Positions 7,113-15,943 of a stretch of 64,000 nt of DNA are shown here, piece after piece. This stretch comes from CAVOJY01 sp963696405 (GTDB taxonomy: Bacteria > Chloroflexota > Limnocylindria > Limnocylindrales > CSP1-4). The position numbers and the translations under genes are program-made. How positions within the stretch are numbered: the stretch's first letter is position 1; the number at the start of each line of letters is the position of its first letter. The stretch lies in NCBI GenBank assembly GCA_963696405.1, contig CAVOJY010000002.1, positions 248,001 to 312,000 on the forward strand, given 5' to 3'. The notes beneath the pieces were generated by a model. It ran no database searches and was not told the DNA's origin. It saw nothing but the letters and a program-made list of their open reading frames with translations.

Positions 7113-9451
7113 TGGACGTCGAGCAGCGGATCGCGGCTGGGCCGGAAGACCGCGCCTGGCGAACCCCCGAAGGGTGGCTGAGCATCCTCGCGCTCGCCGT
7201 GATGCTCCTCGTCATCGCACTGGCGGTGGACGATGCCCACTGGGCGGGATACCGCGCCGGCGGCGAGAGCCAGACGGCGTTCCTCGCCACCGTCGTCCTC
7301 GCCGCCGGCGCCTGCGGGTTCGTCCTCGCGCACCTTCCCTGGCCGTCTGCGCTCGCGCACCTCGTCGGGGCGGTCGTCGGCGCGGGGACCGTCATCGTCC
7401 TCGTCGCCGGCGTCGTCTCGTCCGACCCGAGCCTCCCGATCCGGCTCGTCGACCTCGATCGTTCGCTCGCGATCTTCCTGCGCGACATCATCGTCCGGCA
7501 GGTCCGCTCAGACCAGACCTCGGCGTTCCTCCTGCTGATCGGCGTCCTGGCCTGGGCCAGCGGCTACTTCGCCGCCTATGCGGTCTTCCGTCACCGCCGG
7601 CCGGTCAGCGCCATCGTCATCCTCGGGCTGTTGCTGCTGTTCTCCATGTCGCTGACGCTGAAGAACCAGCTGCCGTACCTCGTCGTCTTCTCGACCGCCT
7701 CGCTCATCCTCCTGGTGCGCACGAGCCTGAGCCACCAGCGCGTGCTTCGGGCATATGGTCGCCTCGGCGACGCAACGGCCGCGACGCGACTCTACCTGCG
7801 GAACGGCGCCATCTTCATCGGGGTCGCTCTGGCCGGCTCCCTCGTTCTCACCGCGAACGCCAGCTCCGCGCCGCTCTACGGGCTCTGGCAGGACGCCAAC
7901 GACCAGATCGTCGAGCTGGGAATCGAGCTGGACCGGTACCTGGGCGGGATCAGCGGGCCTGCGCGCGGCCCGGGCGGGGTCTTCACGTCGTCGCAGACCA
8001 TCCGGGGGGTCTGGGAGGGCTCCCAGGTGGTGGTCTTCAAGGCGACAGCAGATGACGGCGATGGCTACTACTGGCGTGCCGCTACGTATGATGAGTTCGA
8101 CGGCCGAAGCTGGAAGCAGACGGACCGGGTGTCGGGCCGGACGGTAACGGCCGGCGAGCCGCTCCTCGAGGGGACGGCCGACGCCGTGGAGCCGGGTGCC
8201 GGCCGGCGGTCGGTCACCTTCACCATCACGCCGGCCGCCTGGGTGGGCGACACGCTTCTCGCTCCCCAGACGCCGTACTCGGTCTCGCTGCCGGCCCAGC
8301 CGGTGACCGCGGGAGCCGGGGGGCCGTTCGCTTCGCTCCGCGCGACATCCCCGGTCCGGGAAGGGCGGCCGTTCACGCTCAAGGCACTCGTCCCCGACGA
8401 GGGGCCCGGCGGGCTCACGGCCAGCCAGCTTGCGGCCGCGGGGACCGTCTACCCCGCCTGGGCGAGCCGGTACGTGCAGATCCTGGCGGGGAGCATGGGA
8501 CCCCTCGCAAAGGAGACGGCCGACGGGGTGGTGTCCGGGCTGCCGGCCGGCGAGCGGGATCCGTACCACGTCGCCCGGGCGCTCCAGGACTTCCTCTACA
8601 AGGGTGGTGGCTTCACCTACGACACGGACGTCTCGGACGTGTGTCCGGGCGGGACGGCGAACCTCGTCGACTGCTTCCTCGCCCAGCGTCGCGGCTACTG
8701 CGAGTACTTCGCCACCGCCCTAACGATGATGCTCCGCACGCAGCAGATCCCCGCCCGGTACGCGGTGGGGTACCTGCCCGGACGCCTCCTGGAAAAGGGG
8801 GTGTTCACCGTCGAGCGGAGCGCCGCCCACGCCTGGGTCGAGGTCTACTTCCCGCGCATCGGCTGGGTCAGGTTCGACCCGACCCCCGGGAACTCCGAGA
8901 ACGGCCAGGCCCGGACGATCCTGCCCGCTGGCAGCCCGGGCCCCACGCCGACGCCGGTCGCGGGCGCCTCGGCCACACCGTACGCGGGACCTGTCTTCAG
9001 CGACCAGTTCGACGGTGCGGACGATCCGGGCCGGCCCAGGCCGGGCGGCACCGAGGGCGGCGGAGCCGGCGGCGGGTTCCTGGGCAACCCGCTCGTCATC
9101 GGCGCGATCGTCCTGACATCCGTCGTCCTCGTCGCCCTCGTCTGGCGGAGCCGGCGGCGGCGGGACTGGTTCCCGACGGCAGAAGGGGCGTGGGCGGGCG
9201 TCGTGGGCCTCGCCTCACGTTTCGGCTATGGTCCCCGTCCGTCACAGACCGTCTACGAGTACGTGGGCATGCTCGAGGGCGCCCTGCCCGAGGTCCGGCC
9301 GGAACTGCGGGAGGTGGCGGTCGCCCGGGTCGAGGCGAAGTACGGGCGGCGCGAACCGAGCGGCGCCGGGCTGGATGCGCTCCGACGGGCGTACCTGCGC
9401 GTGCGGCGGTACCTCTTCCTCCTGCTCCTGCCGACCCGCCGCGGCCGCTGA
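7112..9451 (+). CDS. TgpA-like membrane transglutaminase (DUF3488-transglutaminase-DUF4129)
   Basis: A 779-residue protein. The first ~250 residues hold six or so membrane helices (DUF3488-like), followed by a large extracytoplasmic region with a transglutaminase-like core: RRGYCEYFATALTMMLR carries the catalytic Cys (about residue 530), SAAHAWVEVYFP the His and WVRFDPTPG the Asp. Another helix lies near 660-680, and a DUF4129-like cytosolic tail ends the protein. The family (TgpA in Pseudomonas) is a periplasmic-facing Cys hydrolase of unknown physiological substrate, linked to the envelope. It completes the moxR-DUF58-transglutaminase triad and overlaps DUF58 by one base. Confidence 0.9.
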   Translation: MDVEQRIAAGPEDRAWRTPEGWLSILALAVMLLVIALAVDDAHWAGYRAGGESQTAFLATVVLAAGACGFVLAHLPWPSALAHLVGAVVGAGTVIVLVAGVVSSDPSLPIRLVDLDRSLAIFLRDIIVRQVRSDQTSAFLLLIGVLAWASGYFAAYAVFRHRRPVSAIVILGLLLLFSMSLTLKNQLPYLVVFSTASLILLVRTSLSHQRVLRAYGRLGDATAATRLYLRNGAIFIGVALAGSLVLTANASSAPLYGLWQDANDQIVELGIELDRYLGGISGPARGPGGVFTSSQTIRGVWEGSQVVVFKATADDGDGYYWRAATYDEFDGRSWKQTDRVSGRTVTAGEPLLEGTADAVEPGAGRRSVTFTITPAAWVGDTLLAPQTPYSVSLPAQPVTAGAGGPFASLRATSPVREGRPFTLKALVPDEGPGGLTASQLAAAGTVYPAWASRYVQILAGSMGPLAKETADGVVSGLPAGERDPYHVARALQDFLYKGGGFTYDTDVSDVCPGGTANLVDCFLAQRRGYCEYFATALTMMLRTQQIPARYAVGYLPGRLLEKGVFTVERSAAHAWVEVYFPRIGWVRFDPTPGNSENGQARTILPAGSPGPTPTPVAGASATPYAGPVFSDQFDGADDPGRPRPGGTEGGGAGGGFLGNPLVIGAIVLTSVVLVALVWRSRRRRDWFPTAEGAWAGVVGLASRFGYGPRPSQTVYEYVGMLEGALPEVRPELREVAVARVEAKYGRREPSGAGLDALRRAYLRVRRYLFLLLLPTRRGR

Positions 9452-9468
9452 GGCGCACCGGGGCCGGG

Positions 9469-10281
9469 TTACAGGGCGGGTCGGTCTCCGCGGGCGTGGC
9501 CGCCCTCACGCGGCGCCAGCGACGCGAGGTGCTCCGCGAGGTTGTGCGCACGAAGAAGCGGCCGGCCTTCGTGCAGCTTCACGACCGTGATGGCGCAGAG
9601 ACTGAACGGAAAGAGCCAGAAGCGCTCGAGCGGCAGATCGAAGAGCGTGAGCAGCGCCAGGCGAAGCGCGCCGTCGTGGGCCACCACGATGCCCCAGGGT
9701 TCGGGCAGCTGGCGATGCCCGCCGATGTTCCCGCCCTGACCAGTGGGGACCGGGACCTCGGCCGCGGACCGGGCTGCGCTCGTGCGGGCAGCCGCGAGGG
9801 CTCCGATCACGTCGAAGATGCCCGCGCGGACGCGCCGGGCGGCGTCGGCGAGTGGCTCACCGCCGGGGCCGCCGTGCCGGGTCGGGTCGCGACGCCAGCC
9901 CTGGTAGCGTTCCGCGTCGCCCGCGGCGACTTCGGCATGAGGTCGGCCCTCCCAATCGCCCTGGGCGATCTCGGCGAAGCGCCGATCGGCGTGCAGCGCG
10001 AGGGGCCGCGGCCGGCCGTCATGGATCGCCTCCGCGACGGCGGAGGCCCGGCGGAGCGGGGAGTGCCAGCACCCGACCGGGTCGCCCGGCGGCAGCGGCA
10101 ACGGGGGAGGGGCGAGCGGTTCGGCGAGGCGGGCCGCGACGAGCGCGGCCTGGCGCTGTCCCCGCTCCGACAGCGGGGGATCGGCGGCACCCTGGAAGCG
10201 CCCCTCGACGATCCACGTCGATTCGCCGTGGCGGACGAGGACGAGGCTCGCGGCGAGGTCGGGCGGGATGCGGTCCGTCAT
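9469..10281 (-). CDS. Histidine phosphatase family protein (phosphoglycerate-mutase-like)
   Basis: A 270-residue protein with the RHGE catalytic motif at residues 17-20 (LVLVRHGES), the second-His region AHDGALRLALLTLFDLP, and the substrate loop SPLRRASAVAEAI. The branch covers broad-specificity phosphatases and phosphoglycerate mutases; the substrate cannot be assigned. Its ATG overlaps the stop of a 38-codon minus-strand ORF (ATGA junction), so expression is probably coupled to that ORF. It is convergent with the transglutaminase gene, 17 bases away. Confidence 0.88.
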   Translation of the reverse strand: MTDRIPPDLAASLVLVRHGESTWIVEGRFQGAADPPLSERGQRQAALVAARLAEPLAPPPLPLPPGDPVGCWHSPLRRASAVAEAIHDGRPRPLALHADRRFAEIAQGDWEGRPHAEVAAGDAERYQGWRRDPTRHGGPGGEPLADAARRVRAGIFDVIGALAAARTSAARSAAEVPVPTGQGGNIGGHRQLPEPWGIVVAHDGALRLALLTLFDLPLERFWLFPFSLCAITVVKLHEGRPLLRAHNLAEHLASLAPREGGHARGDRPAL

Positions 10282-10394
10282 GCCGGCGGCCCCAGCCGGA
10301 TCACCCAGAGATCGAGGACTGCGTCAAACGCGCGGATCGCGGCCGTGACCGATGCGGCCGGGCCGGGGTTGAAGTCGATCGCGCGACCGGTCAT
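10278..10394 (-). CDS. Small ORF (38 aa) translationally coupled to the histidine phosphatase
   Basis: The ORF starts at ATG 10394 and encodes MTGRAIDFNPGPAASVTAAI followed by 18 more residues. A strong Shine-Dalgarno (GGGAGG) lies five bases upstream, and the TGA overlaps the phosphatase ATG in an ATGA junction. The third-position GC is high, as in real genes here. I recognise no family. It could be a genuine small protein or a coupling leader ORF for the phosphatase. The ribosome-binding site and the exact overlap are the main support. Confidence 0.5.
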   Translation of the reverse strand: MTGRAIDFNPGPAASVTAAIRAFDAVLDLWVIRLGPPA

Positions 10395-10468
10395 CGGTTC
10401 CTCCCGGGGTGGTGTGCAGCGTTCATGGTATGACGGCCGGGGCCGGTTCCGGGAACCCGACGCGGCAG

Positions 10469-10474
10469 TAGACT
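10469..10474 (+). promoter_or_regulatory. -10 element TAGACT, probable leaderless promoter of rarA
   Basis: TAGACT ends six bases before GTG 10481. Transcription would start about seven bases past the element, at the start codon, so the mRNA would have no leader. No Shine-Dalgarno is visible. The same spacing recurs at 12399, 15483 and 17972. Confidence 0.5.
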
Positions 10475-10480
10475 CGCCGG

Positions 10481-11914
10481 GTGCCTGCTCGCCGGCCCCG
10501 TGTATCGTCTACCGCGTCGCTGTTCGCCGCCCCGAACGACCGTCAGCCGCTGGCCGCGCGGATGCGGCCGCGAAACCTCGACGAGTTCGCCGGCCAGCTC
10601 CATCTCGTGGGACCCGACGGGCCATTCCGACGGTTCGTCGCTCGCCGCCACCTGCCGAGCATGGTCCTGTGGGGCCCGCCCGGGAGCGGCAAGACGACCT
10701 TGGGACGCATCCTCGCCGAGGCCGTGGGCGCCGAGTTCCAGACGCTCTCGGCCGTGCTGGCGGGTGTCGCCGACGTGCGCGCCGTCATCGCCGACGCGCA
10801 GGGGCGGGCCGGTTTCGAGGGATCGGCCGCGGCACCGACGGTCCTCTTCATCGACGAGATTCATCGTTTCAACCGGGCGCAGCAGGACGCCCTCCTCCCG
10901 CACGTCGAGGACGGCACCGTTACGCTCATCGGCGCCACCACCGAGAACGCGTACCTCTCGGTGAACCCGCCGCTGCTGAGCCGCCTGCGGGTGTTCCGCC
11001 TGGAGCCGCTCGCCGACGAAGAGGTCCGGGCGGTCGTGTCGGCTGCGTTGTCCGACGCCCGCGGGCTGGCCGCGGCGGTGGCGCTCGACGACGAGGCGGT
11101 CGACTTCCTCGTCGCGCTGGCGGGCGGCGATGCCCGCCAGGCGCTCAACCTCCTCGAGGCGGCTTCGGCGCTCGCGGAGGCCCAGGGGCTCCGGGACGAC
11201 GCCGGCCGGGTCGCTCCCCGCCGGGCCGAGCTGGAGTCCGCGGCGCAGCAGCGCGTCGCCGGCTACGACCTCGCCGGCGACCGCCACTACGACACCGTGA
11301 GCGCCTTCATCAAGAGCATCCGCGGCAACGATCCGGACGCCGCCCTCTACTGGCTGGCGACGATGATCGAGGTCGGCGAGGACCCGCGGTTCATTGCGCG
11401 GCGCCTCGTGATCGCCGCGAGCGAGGATGTCGGCAACGCAGACCCGCGCGCCCTCCAGGTGGCGGTGTCCGCTGCGCAGGCGCTCGAGATGATCGGGTTG
11501 CCGGAGGCGCAGTACGCGCTTGCCCAGGCGACGGCCTACCTGGCCAGCGCTCCGAAGTCGAACCGCGCCGGCCGCGCGTACTTCGCGGCGAAGGCGGACG
11601 TGGACGAGCACGGCGCGCTCCCGGTGCCGCTCCACCTGCGGAACGCGCCGGTCTCGCGGATGCGGTCACACGGCATCGGCGTGGGGTACCGGTACCCGCA
11701 CGACTACCCGGGCGCGGATATCGAGCAGCAGTACCTGCCGGACGAACTGGTCGAGCGGCGCTACTACGTGCCGTCCGACCAGGGGATGGAGCAGCAGATC
11801 GCGGCCCGCCTCGAGCGCCTCGCCATGGCCCGGGCGGATTCGTCCGAACGGAGTCGTGGAAGAGCGAAACGGCGGGGACCAGCCGGCGAAGGGCCGGGGA
11901 CTCCTACAGCTTGA
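10481..11914 (+). CDS. rarA: Replication-associated recombination protein RarA (MgsA/WRNIP1 family AAA+)
   Basis: A 477-residue AAA+ ATPase acting at stalled replication forks. Walker A is GPPGSGKT at 65-72, Walker B is LFIDEIHRFN, sensor 1 is IGATTENAYLSVNPPLLSR, and the C-terminal tetramerisation region carries the family string YDLAGDRHYDTVSAFIKSIR and then GSDPDAALYWLA-like sequence (RGNDPDAALYWLATM). The C-terminal 40 residues are an extra charged tail. The GTG start has a TAGACT box six bases upstream and no ribosome-binding site, so it is probably leaderless. Its last 11 bases overlap the convergent small membrane-protein gene. Confidence 0.93.
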   Translation: MPARRPRVSSTASLFAAPNDRQPLAARMRPRNLDEFAGQLHLVGPDGPFRRFVARRHLPSMVLWGPPGSGKTTLGRILAEAVGAEFQTLSAVLAGVADVRAVIADAQGRAGFEGSAAAPTVLFIDEIHRFNRAQQDALLPHVEDGTVTLIGATTENAYLSVNPPLLSRLRVFRLEPLADEEVRAVVSAALSDARGLAAAVALDDEAVDFLVALAGGDARQALNLLEAASALAEAQGLRDDAGRVAPRRAELESAAQQRVAGYDLAGDRHYDTVSAFIKSIRGNDPDAALYWLATMIEVGEDPRFIARRLVIAASEDVGNADPRALQVAVSAAQALEMIGLPEAQYALAQATAYLASAPKSNRAGRAYFAAKADVDEHGALPVPLHLRNAPVSRMRSHGIGVGYRYPHDYPGADIEQQYLPDELVERRYYVPSDQGMEQQIAARLERLAMARADSSERSRGRAKRRGPAGEGPGTPTA

Positions 11915-12269
11915 CGACGCCCGCCACGTCGATGACGAGCCAGAGAACGACCATGACGCCGAAGATGGCGGCGGCGAACCGGCCGATCCGGCGCAGGTCC
12001 TGGTTCACGTAGGCGTACTCGGTCGACGCCCTTGCGGCCAGCAGCCCGGCGCCCCTTGTGGCGCCGGTGGTCGCGGACCCGCGGGAGGCCCTGGCGGCAC
12101 GAGGCACCACGGGTTCAGCGACGGCCTCCGCGGCGGACTCGGCGAGGTCGAGGTCGGCCGCGTCAGCAGGCTTCGGTGGCGCGGGTGTCTTCGATGCCGG
12201 TCGCTGGACTGGCGGGCGGTATCCGGGCCGGGCCCGGTTCGACCGCGAGCCGCGGGTGCGCTTGCTCAT
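11904..12269 (-). CDS. Small basic/Pro-rich protein with one C-terminal membrane helix
   Basis: A 121-residue protein. Residues 1-20 are strongly basic (MSKRTRGSRSNRARPGYRPP), 21-85 are Ala/Pro/Asp-rich and probably disordered, and a single membrane helix (IGRFAAAIFGVMVVLWLVIDVAGVV, split here for length: IGRFAAAIFGVMVV then LWLVIDVAGVV) ends the protein. The segment YVNQDLRRIGRFA just before the helix is a frequent sequence in small Chloroflexota membrane proteins. I recognise no function. ATG 12269 is the only start that keeps the basic N-terminus. It is divergent from the helicase gene at 12411. Confidence 0.7.
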   Translation of the reverse strand: MSKRTRGSRSNRARPGYRPPVQRPASKTPAPPKPADAADLDLAESAAEAVAEPVVPRAARASRGSATTGATRGAGLLAARASTEYAYVNQDLRRIGRFAAAIFGVMVVLWLVIDVAGVVKL

Positions 12270-12398
12270 GGGTGGTGGGGTCCTCGGTCGATGTGAGCGC
12301 TCGGCGGGCCACGCCGGGCGGCGCCCGGAGACCCGTTTCCGGTGCGGAAGCATACCATCGCCGGCGGGTGTGACGAAGGAGCTGTCACGGCCGGCCGC

Positions 12399-12404
12399 TA
12401 GCGT
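12399..12404 (+). promoter_or_regulatory. -10 element TAGCGT, probable leaderless promoter of the helicase gene
   Basis: TAGCGT ends six bases before ATG 12411. There is no ribosome-binding site between it and the start codon, so a leaderless transcript is likely. Confidence 0.4.
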
Positions 12405-12410
12405 GGCGTC

Positions 12411-15400
12411 ATGGAGCCATCGACGACCGCTGTCGAGCCATCGACGACCGCTGCCGATCCCGCGGCCGCGCTGCTTTCGGGCCTGAACGCCGCCCAGCGA
12501 CGCGCAGTCACGCACGGCGAGGGGCCACTGCTCGTCGTGGCCGGACCGGGGACCGGGAAGACGCAGGTCATCACGCGTCGGGTGGCCTGGCTCATCGCCA
12601 CCCGACGCGCCAGGCCGTCGGAGATCCTCGCCCTCACCTTCACGGACCGGGCCGCGGACGAGATGCAGGGTCGGGTTGACGAGCTGGTGCCGTACGGGTA
12701 CGTGGACTCGGTGATCAGCACGTTCCACGCCTTCGGCGACCGGCTCGTGCGAGAGTACGCCCTCGAACTCGGGTTCCCGACAGACGCCCGGGTGCTGTCC
12801 AGGCCGGAGGTCGTGGTCTTCCTCCGCGAGCATCTCTTCGAGCTCGACCTTGACGAGTACCGCCCGCTCGGCGATCCCACCCGGTTCCTCGAGGCGCTCA
12901 CGTCCCTCTTCTCGCGCTGCAAGGACGAGGACATCTCCCCGGAGGCGTTCCTGGCTCACGCCGAGGCGCTCTCGATGGATGACGCGACCGATGCCGCAGA
13001 GCGGCGGCGCCAACTCGAGCTGGGAGGCGCCTACTCCCGGTACCAGGAACTCATGGGGCGGGCCGGTCACGTGGATTTCGGGGACCAGGTCGCGCTTGCC
13101 CTTCGCCTGCTCCGCGATCATCCGGCCGCCCGGCGCGAGGTCGAGGCCCGGTTTCGGTACATCCTCGTGGACGAGTTCCAGGACACGAACCGGGCGCAAT
13201 GGGAGCTTGTCAGCCTCCTCGCGTCCGGCCACCGGAACGTCATGGTCGTGGGCGACGACGACCAGGCGATCTACCGGTTCCGCGGCGCCGCCCTCGGGAA
13301 CATCCTGGGGTTCAGGCGGCGGTTCCCGCGGGCCCGGCGAATCGTCCTCCGCCGGAACTACCGCTCGCTGGCCCCGATTCTCGAGACCAGCCACAGGCTC
13401 ATCCGGCTCAACGACCCTGAGCGACTCGAGGTTCGCGAGCGCATCTCGAAGCGACTGGTGGCCCATCGACGCGCCCCGGGCGCGGCTGGTCGCGGTCCGG
13501 CCATCGCCGTCCGCGCCTTCGGGACTTCGGCCGAGGAGGCCGACTGGGTGGCGGGCGAGATCGCACGCCGCGTGGCGGGCGGCGCGGCCCCTCGGGACCA
13601 TGCCGTCCTCGTACGGTCGAATGCAGAGGCGGACCCTTTCCTGCGCAGCCTGAACCTGGCGGGGATCCCGTGGCGGTTCAGCGGTGCGTCGGGGCTCTAT
13701 GCCCGGCCCGAGGTACGCGAGCTGCTCTCGTTCCTGCGAGCCGTCGCGGACCCGTCGTCCACGCCGGACCTCTACGCCCTGGCGGCGTCCGCGCCGTACC
13801 GGCTCGGCGGTATCGACCTGACGGCGCTGCTGGCCCTCGGGCGACGAACGGGTCGCTCGCTCTGGGACGTGCTCGCGTCGGGCGATGGCGACACTGGGTC
13901 CCTGCGCCTGTCACCGCCCGGTAGCGCGGCCGTCAAGCGGCTCGTCGCGGATGTTCGGCGGTACGCCGAGCTCTCCCACGAGCGGCCGGCCGGCGAGGTG
14001 CTCTACCGGTTCCTCATGGAGAGCGGCCGTCTCGCGGCGTTCGCCGAAACCGGGACGACCGCGGCCGAGGAGGCCCTCCTCAACACCGCCCGGTTCTTCG
14101 AGCTCGTGCGGGCTCAGTCGGCGCTCCTGCCAGATGCACGGATCCCGCTGCTCGTGCCCCGCATGCAGACGCTCATCGCCGCCGGCGACGACCCGGCGAG
14201 CGCGGAGCTCGACCCGGATGCCGACGCCGTTGCGGTGCTCACGGCCCACAAGGCAAAGGGGCTCGAGTTCCCCGTCGTCTTCATGGTTGGGCTGGTCGAG
14301 GGGCGCTTCCCGGTGACCGGACGCCGGGATCGACTGACCCCGCCCGATGCCCTCCTCCGTGACGAGGCACCCGCCTCTGCGGACGGTGCCGACGAGGAGC
14401 GCCGGCTCTTCTACGTCGGGATGACGCGGGCGCGCGACGAGCTGGTGCTCACGTACGCTGCCGACTGCGGAGGCCACCGGACGCGCCGGGTCTCCCGGTT
14501 CGTCCTCGAGGCGCTCGACCTCCCGCGTGCCTCGGTCGAGCGTCCGCAGGAGCCTGCTCCGCTGGCGCGAGTCATGGGCCTCGACGGGAATACCCCGCGC
14601 GGGCCGTCGGGCGGGGTGCGCGCGAACTGCGACGCCAAGCGTCCAGGGACGGCCCGGCGGGCGGCCGGCGCGGGACGCCGCCTGTCGCTCAGCCACTACC
14701 AGGTGGACGACTACCTCGCCTGCCCGGCGAAGTACCGCTACGTACACGTTGTCGGCGTACCGGTGGCGCCGCACCACTCGATCGTCTACGGTTCCGCGCT
14801 CCACGGGGCCGTCCAGGAGTTCCACCGCCGGCAGATGCGCGGCCTGCCCACAGACGAGGCGGCTGTGCTGGATGCCTTCGAGCGGGCCTGGACAAACGAG
14901 GGCTTCCTGAGCCGCGACCACGAGGAGGCGCGGCTCGCGGCCGGACGCGAGGCGCTCCGGCGGTTCCTCGCGGCGCAGGCAGGACCGGGAGCGGTTGTGC
15001 CAGTGCACGTGGAGCGGGAGTTCAGTTTCGAACTCGACGGAGATCGCGTCCGCGGCCGGTGGGACCGGGTGGATGTCGAGCCCTCCGGCAACGGCCGCAC
15101 GACCGACCGGGTGACGATCACCGACTACAAGGCGAGCGACGTACGCGACCCGGCGAAGGCCCGCGAGCGGGCGCGCGCGTCGCTGCAGCTTTCCATCTAC
15201 GCTCTCGCCTGGCACGAGATCCACGGCCGTGCCCCGGACGCCGTGCAGCTCTACTTCCTCGATTCCGGGTTGGTCGGGCGCGCCGGGGTGGATGAACGGC
15301 GCCTGGAGAAAGCCCGTGAGGCTATCCGGCGGGCCGCCGCCGGGATCCGGGCAGGCGACTTCGCCGCAACGCCCGGCCGGGTGACGTGCTCGTACTGCCC

Positions 15401-15437
15401 GTTCCGTGACATCTGCCCCCAGAGCGCGGGCCGCTGA
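12411..15437 (+). CDS. UvrD/PcrA-family helicase fused to a RecB-type Fe-S nuclease
   Basis: A 1008-residue superfamily 1A helicase. Walker A is AGPGTGKT at 44-51, motif Ia ALTFTDRAADEM, motif II VDEFQDTN near 253, motif III GDDDQAIYRFRGA, motif V/VI LTAHKAKGLEFPVV and LFYVGMTRARDEL. The C-terminal third is a PD-(D/E)XK nuclease with ITDYK near residue 903. Four cysteines bracket it (one in YLACPAKYRY near 770, three in the last 20 residues, CSYCPFRDIC), the pattern of an AddB/AdnB-type iron-sulfur nuclease. The architecture suggests DNA end processing or repair, either alone or with an AdnA-like partner that is not in this window. The N-terminus has a repeated EPSTTA. ATG 12411 has a TAGCGT element six bases upstream. 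Confidence 0.92.
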   Translation: MEPSTTAVEPSTTAADPAAALLSGLNAAQRRAVTHGEGPLLVVAGPGTGKTQVITRRVAWLIATRRARPSEILALTFTDRAADEMQGRVDELVPYGYVDSVISTFHAFGDRLVREYALELGFPTDARVLSRPEVVVFLREHLFELDLDEYRPLGDPTRFLEALTSLFSRCKDEDISPEAFLAHAEALSMDDATDAAERRRQLELGGAYSRYQELMGRAGHVDFGDQVALALRLLRDHPAARREVEARFRYILVDEFQDTNRAQWELVSLLASGHRNVMVVGDDDQAIYRFRGAALGNILGFRRRFPRARRIVLRRNYRSLAPILETSHRLIRLNDPERLEVRERISKRLVAHRRAPGAAGRGPAIAVRAFGTSAEEADWVAGEIARRVAGGAAPRDHAVLVRSNAEADPFLRSLNLAGIPWRFSGASGLYARPEVRELLSFLRAVADPSSTPDLYALAASAPYRLGGIDLTALLALGRRTGRSLWDVLASGDGDTGSLRLSPPGSAAVKRLVADVRRYAELSHERPAGEVLYRFLMESGRLAAFAETGTTAAEEALLNTARFFELVRAQSALLPDARIPLLVPRMQTLIAAGDDPASAELDPDADAVAVLTAHKAKGLEFPVVFMVGLVEGRFPVTGRRDRLTPPDALLRDEAPASADGADEERRLFYVGMTRARDELVLTYAADCGGHRTRRVSRFVLEALDLPRASVERPQEPAPLARVMGLDGNTPRGPSGGVRANCDAKRPGTARRAAGAGRRLSLSHYQVDDYLACPAKYRYVHVVGVPVAPHHSIVYGSALHGAVQEFHRRQMRGLPTDEAAVLDAFERAWTNEGFLSRDHEEARLAAGREALRRFLAAQAGPGAVVPVHVEREFSFELDGDRVRGRWDRVDVEPSGNGRTTDRVTITDYKASDVRDPAKARERARASLQLSIYALAWHEIHGRAPDAVQLYFLDSGLVGRAGVDERRLEKAREAIRRAAAGIRAGDFAATPGRVTCSYCPFRDICPQSAGR

Positions 15438-15482
15438 CGCCATGCGGAACGGGGCCGCCAGCGCGGCGTCGCGGTGGGTCAC

Positions 15483-15488
15483 TAGACT
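15483..15488 (+). promoter_or_regulatory. -10 element TAGACT, probable leaderless promoter
   Basis: TAGACT ends seven bases before GTG 15496. It supports that GTG over the upstream ATG 15442 in the same frame. Confidence 0.45.
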
Positions 15489-15495
15489 CCATCTC

Positions 15496-15870
15496 GTGGA
15501 GTCGCGCGACCGCCTGCTCAACCTCGCCCTCCTCGGCGCTGCGGTCGCGACGTGGGTGCTCGTGGGGTTTCTCGGGCTGCGGTACTCGCCGAGGGACGAT
15601 CCGTCCGTTCAGTTTCTCGGCGCCGCGCTCATCGGCACGGCTGCCGGGCTGACCGCGACGCCGCTCCTGTGGCTTGCCGGGTTCGCGCGCCATCGCCGGA
15701 TCGCCTACCGAGGGGACTGGTTCCGCGCGACGCGGCGCGGACTGTGGGTCGGGTTCCTTGCCGCCCTCTATGTCATCCTCCGTGCGCAGGACGCGTTCAG
15801 CCTGCCGCTCCTCCTCTTCGTGGTCGTTCTCGTGCTCATCGTCGAGTTGAGCCTGAGCGTCGAGCGGTGA
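15496..15870 (+). CDS. Small integral membrane protein, function unknown
   Basis: A 124-residue protein with three or four hydrophobic segments (about 6-25, 38-60, 78-95 and 98-118) separated by short basic loops (RHRRIAYRGDWFRATRRG). It ends in LIVELSLSVER. No family is recognised. GTG 15496 was chosen because a TAGACT -10 box lies seven bases upstream and because the membrane topology starts there; ATG 15442 or 15406 would add an unconserved leader. It follows the helicase gene by about 60 bases but probably has its own promoter. Confidence 0.7.
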   Translation: MESRDRLLNLALLGAAVATWVLVGFLGLRYSPRDDPSVQFLGAALIGTAAGLTATPLLWLAGFARHRRIAYRGDWFRATRRGLWVGFLAALYVILRAQDAFSLPLLLFVVVLVLIVELSLSVER

Positions 15871-15943
15871 GCAGGCCTAAGAATCCGCCCGCCCTCGTAT
15901 CCGCCATTCCTTGCCTGGGTCTCATCCTGACGGAGAAGCGACC

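Noticed and set aside
8641..12012. A very long plus-strand open frame (1123 codons) across the transglutaminase end, the phosphatase and rarA.
   Set aside because: It is antisense or out of frame to three recognised genes, is Arg/Pro-rich, and has no ribosome-binding site or homology.
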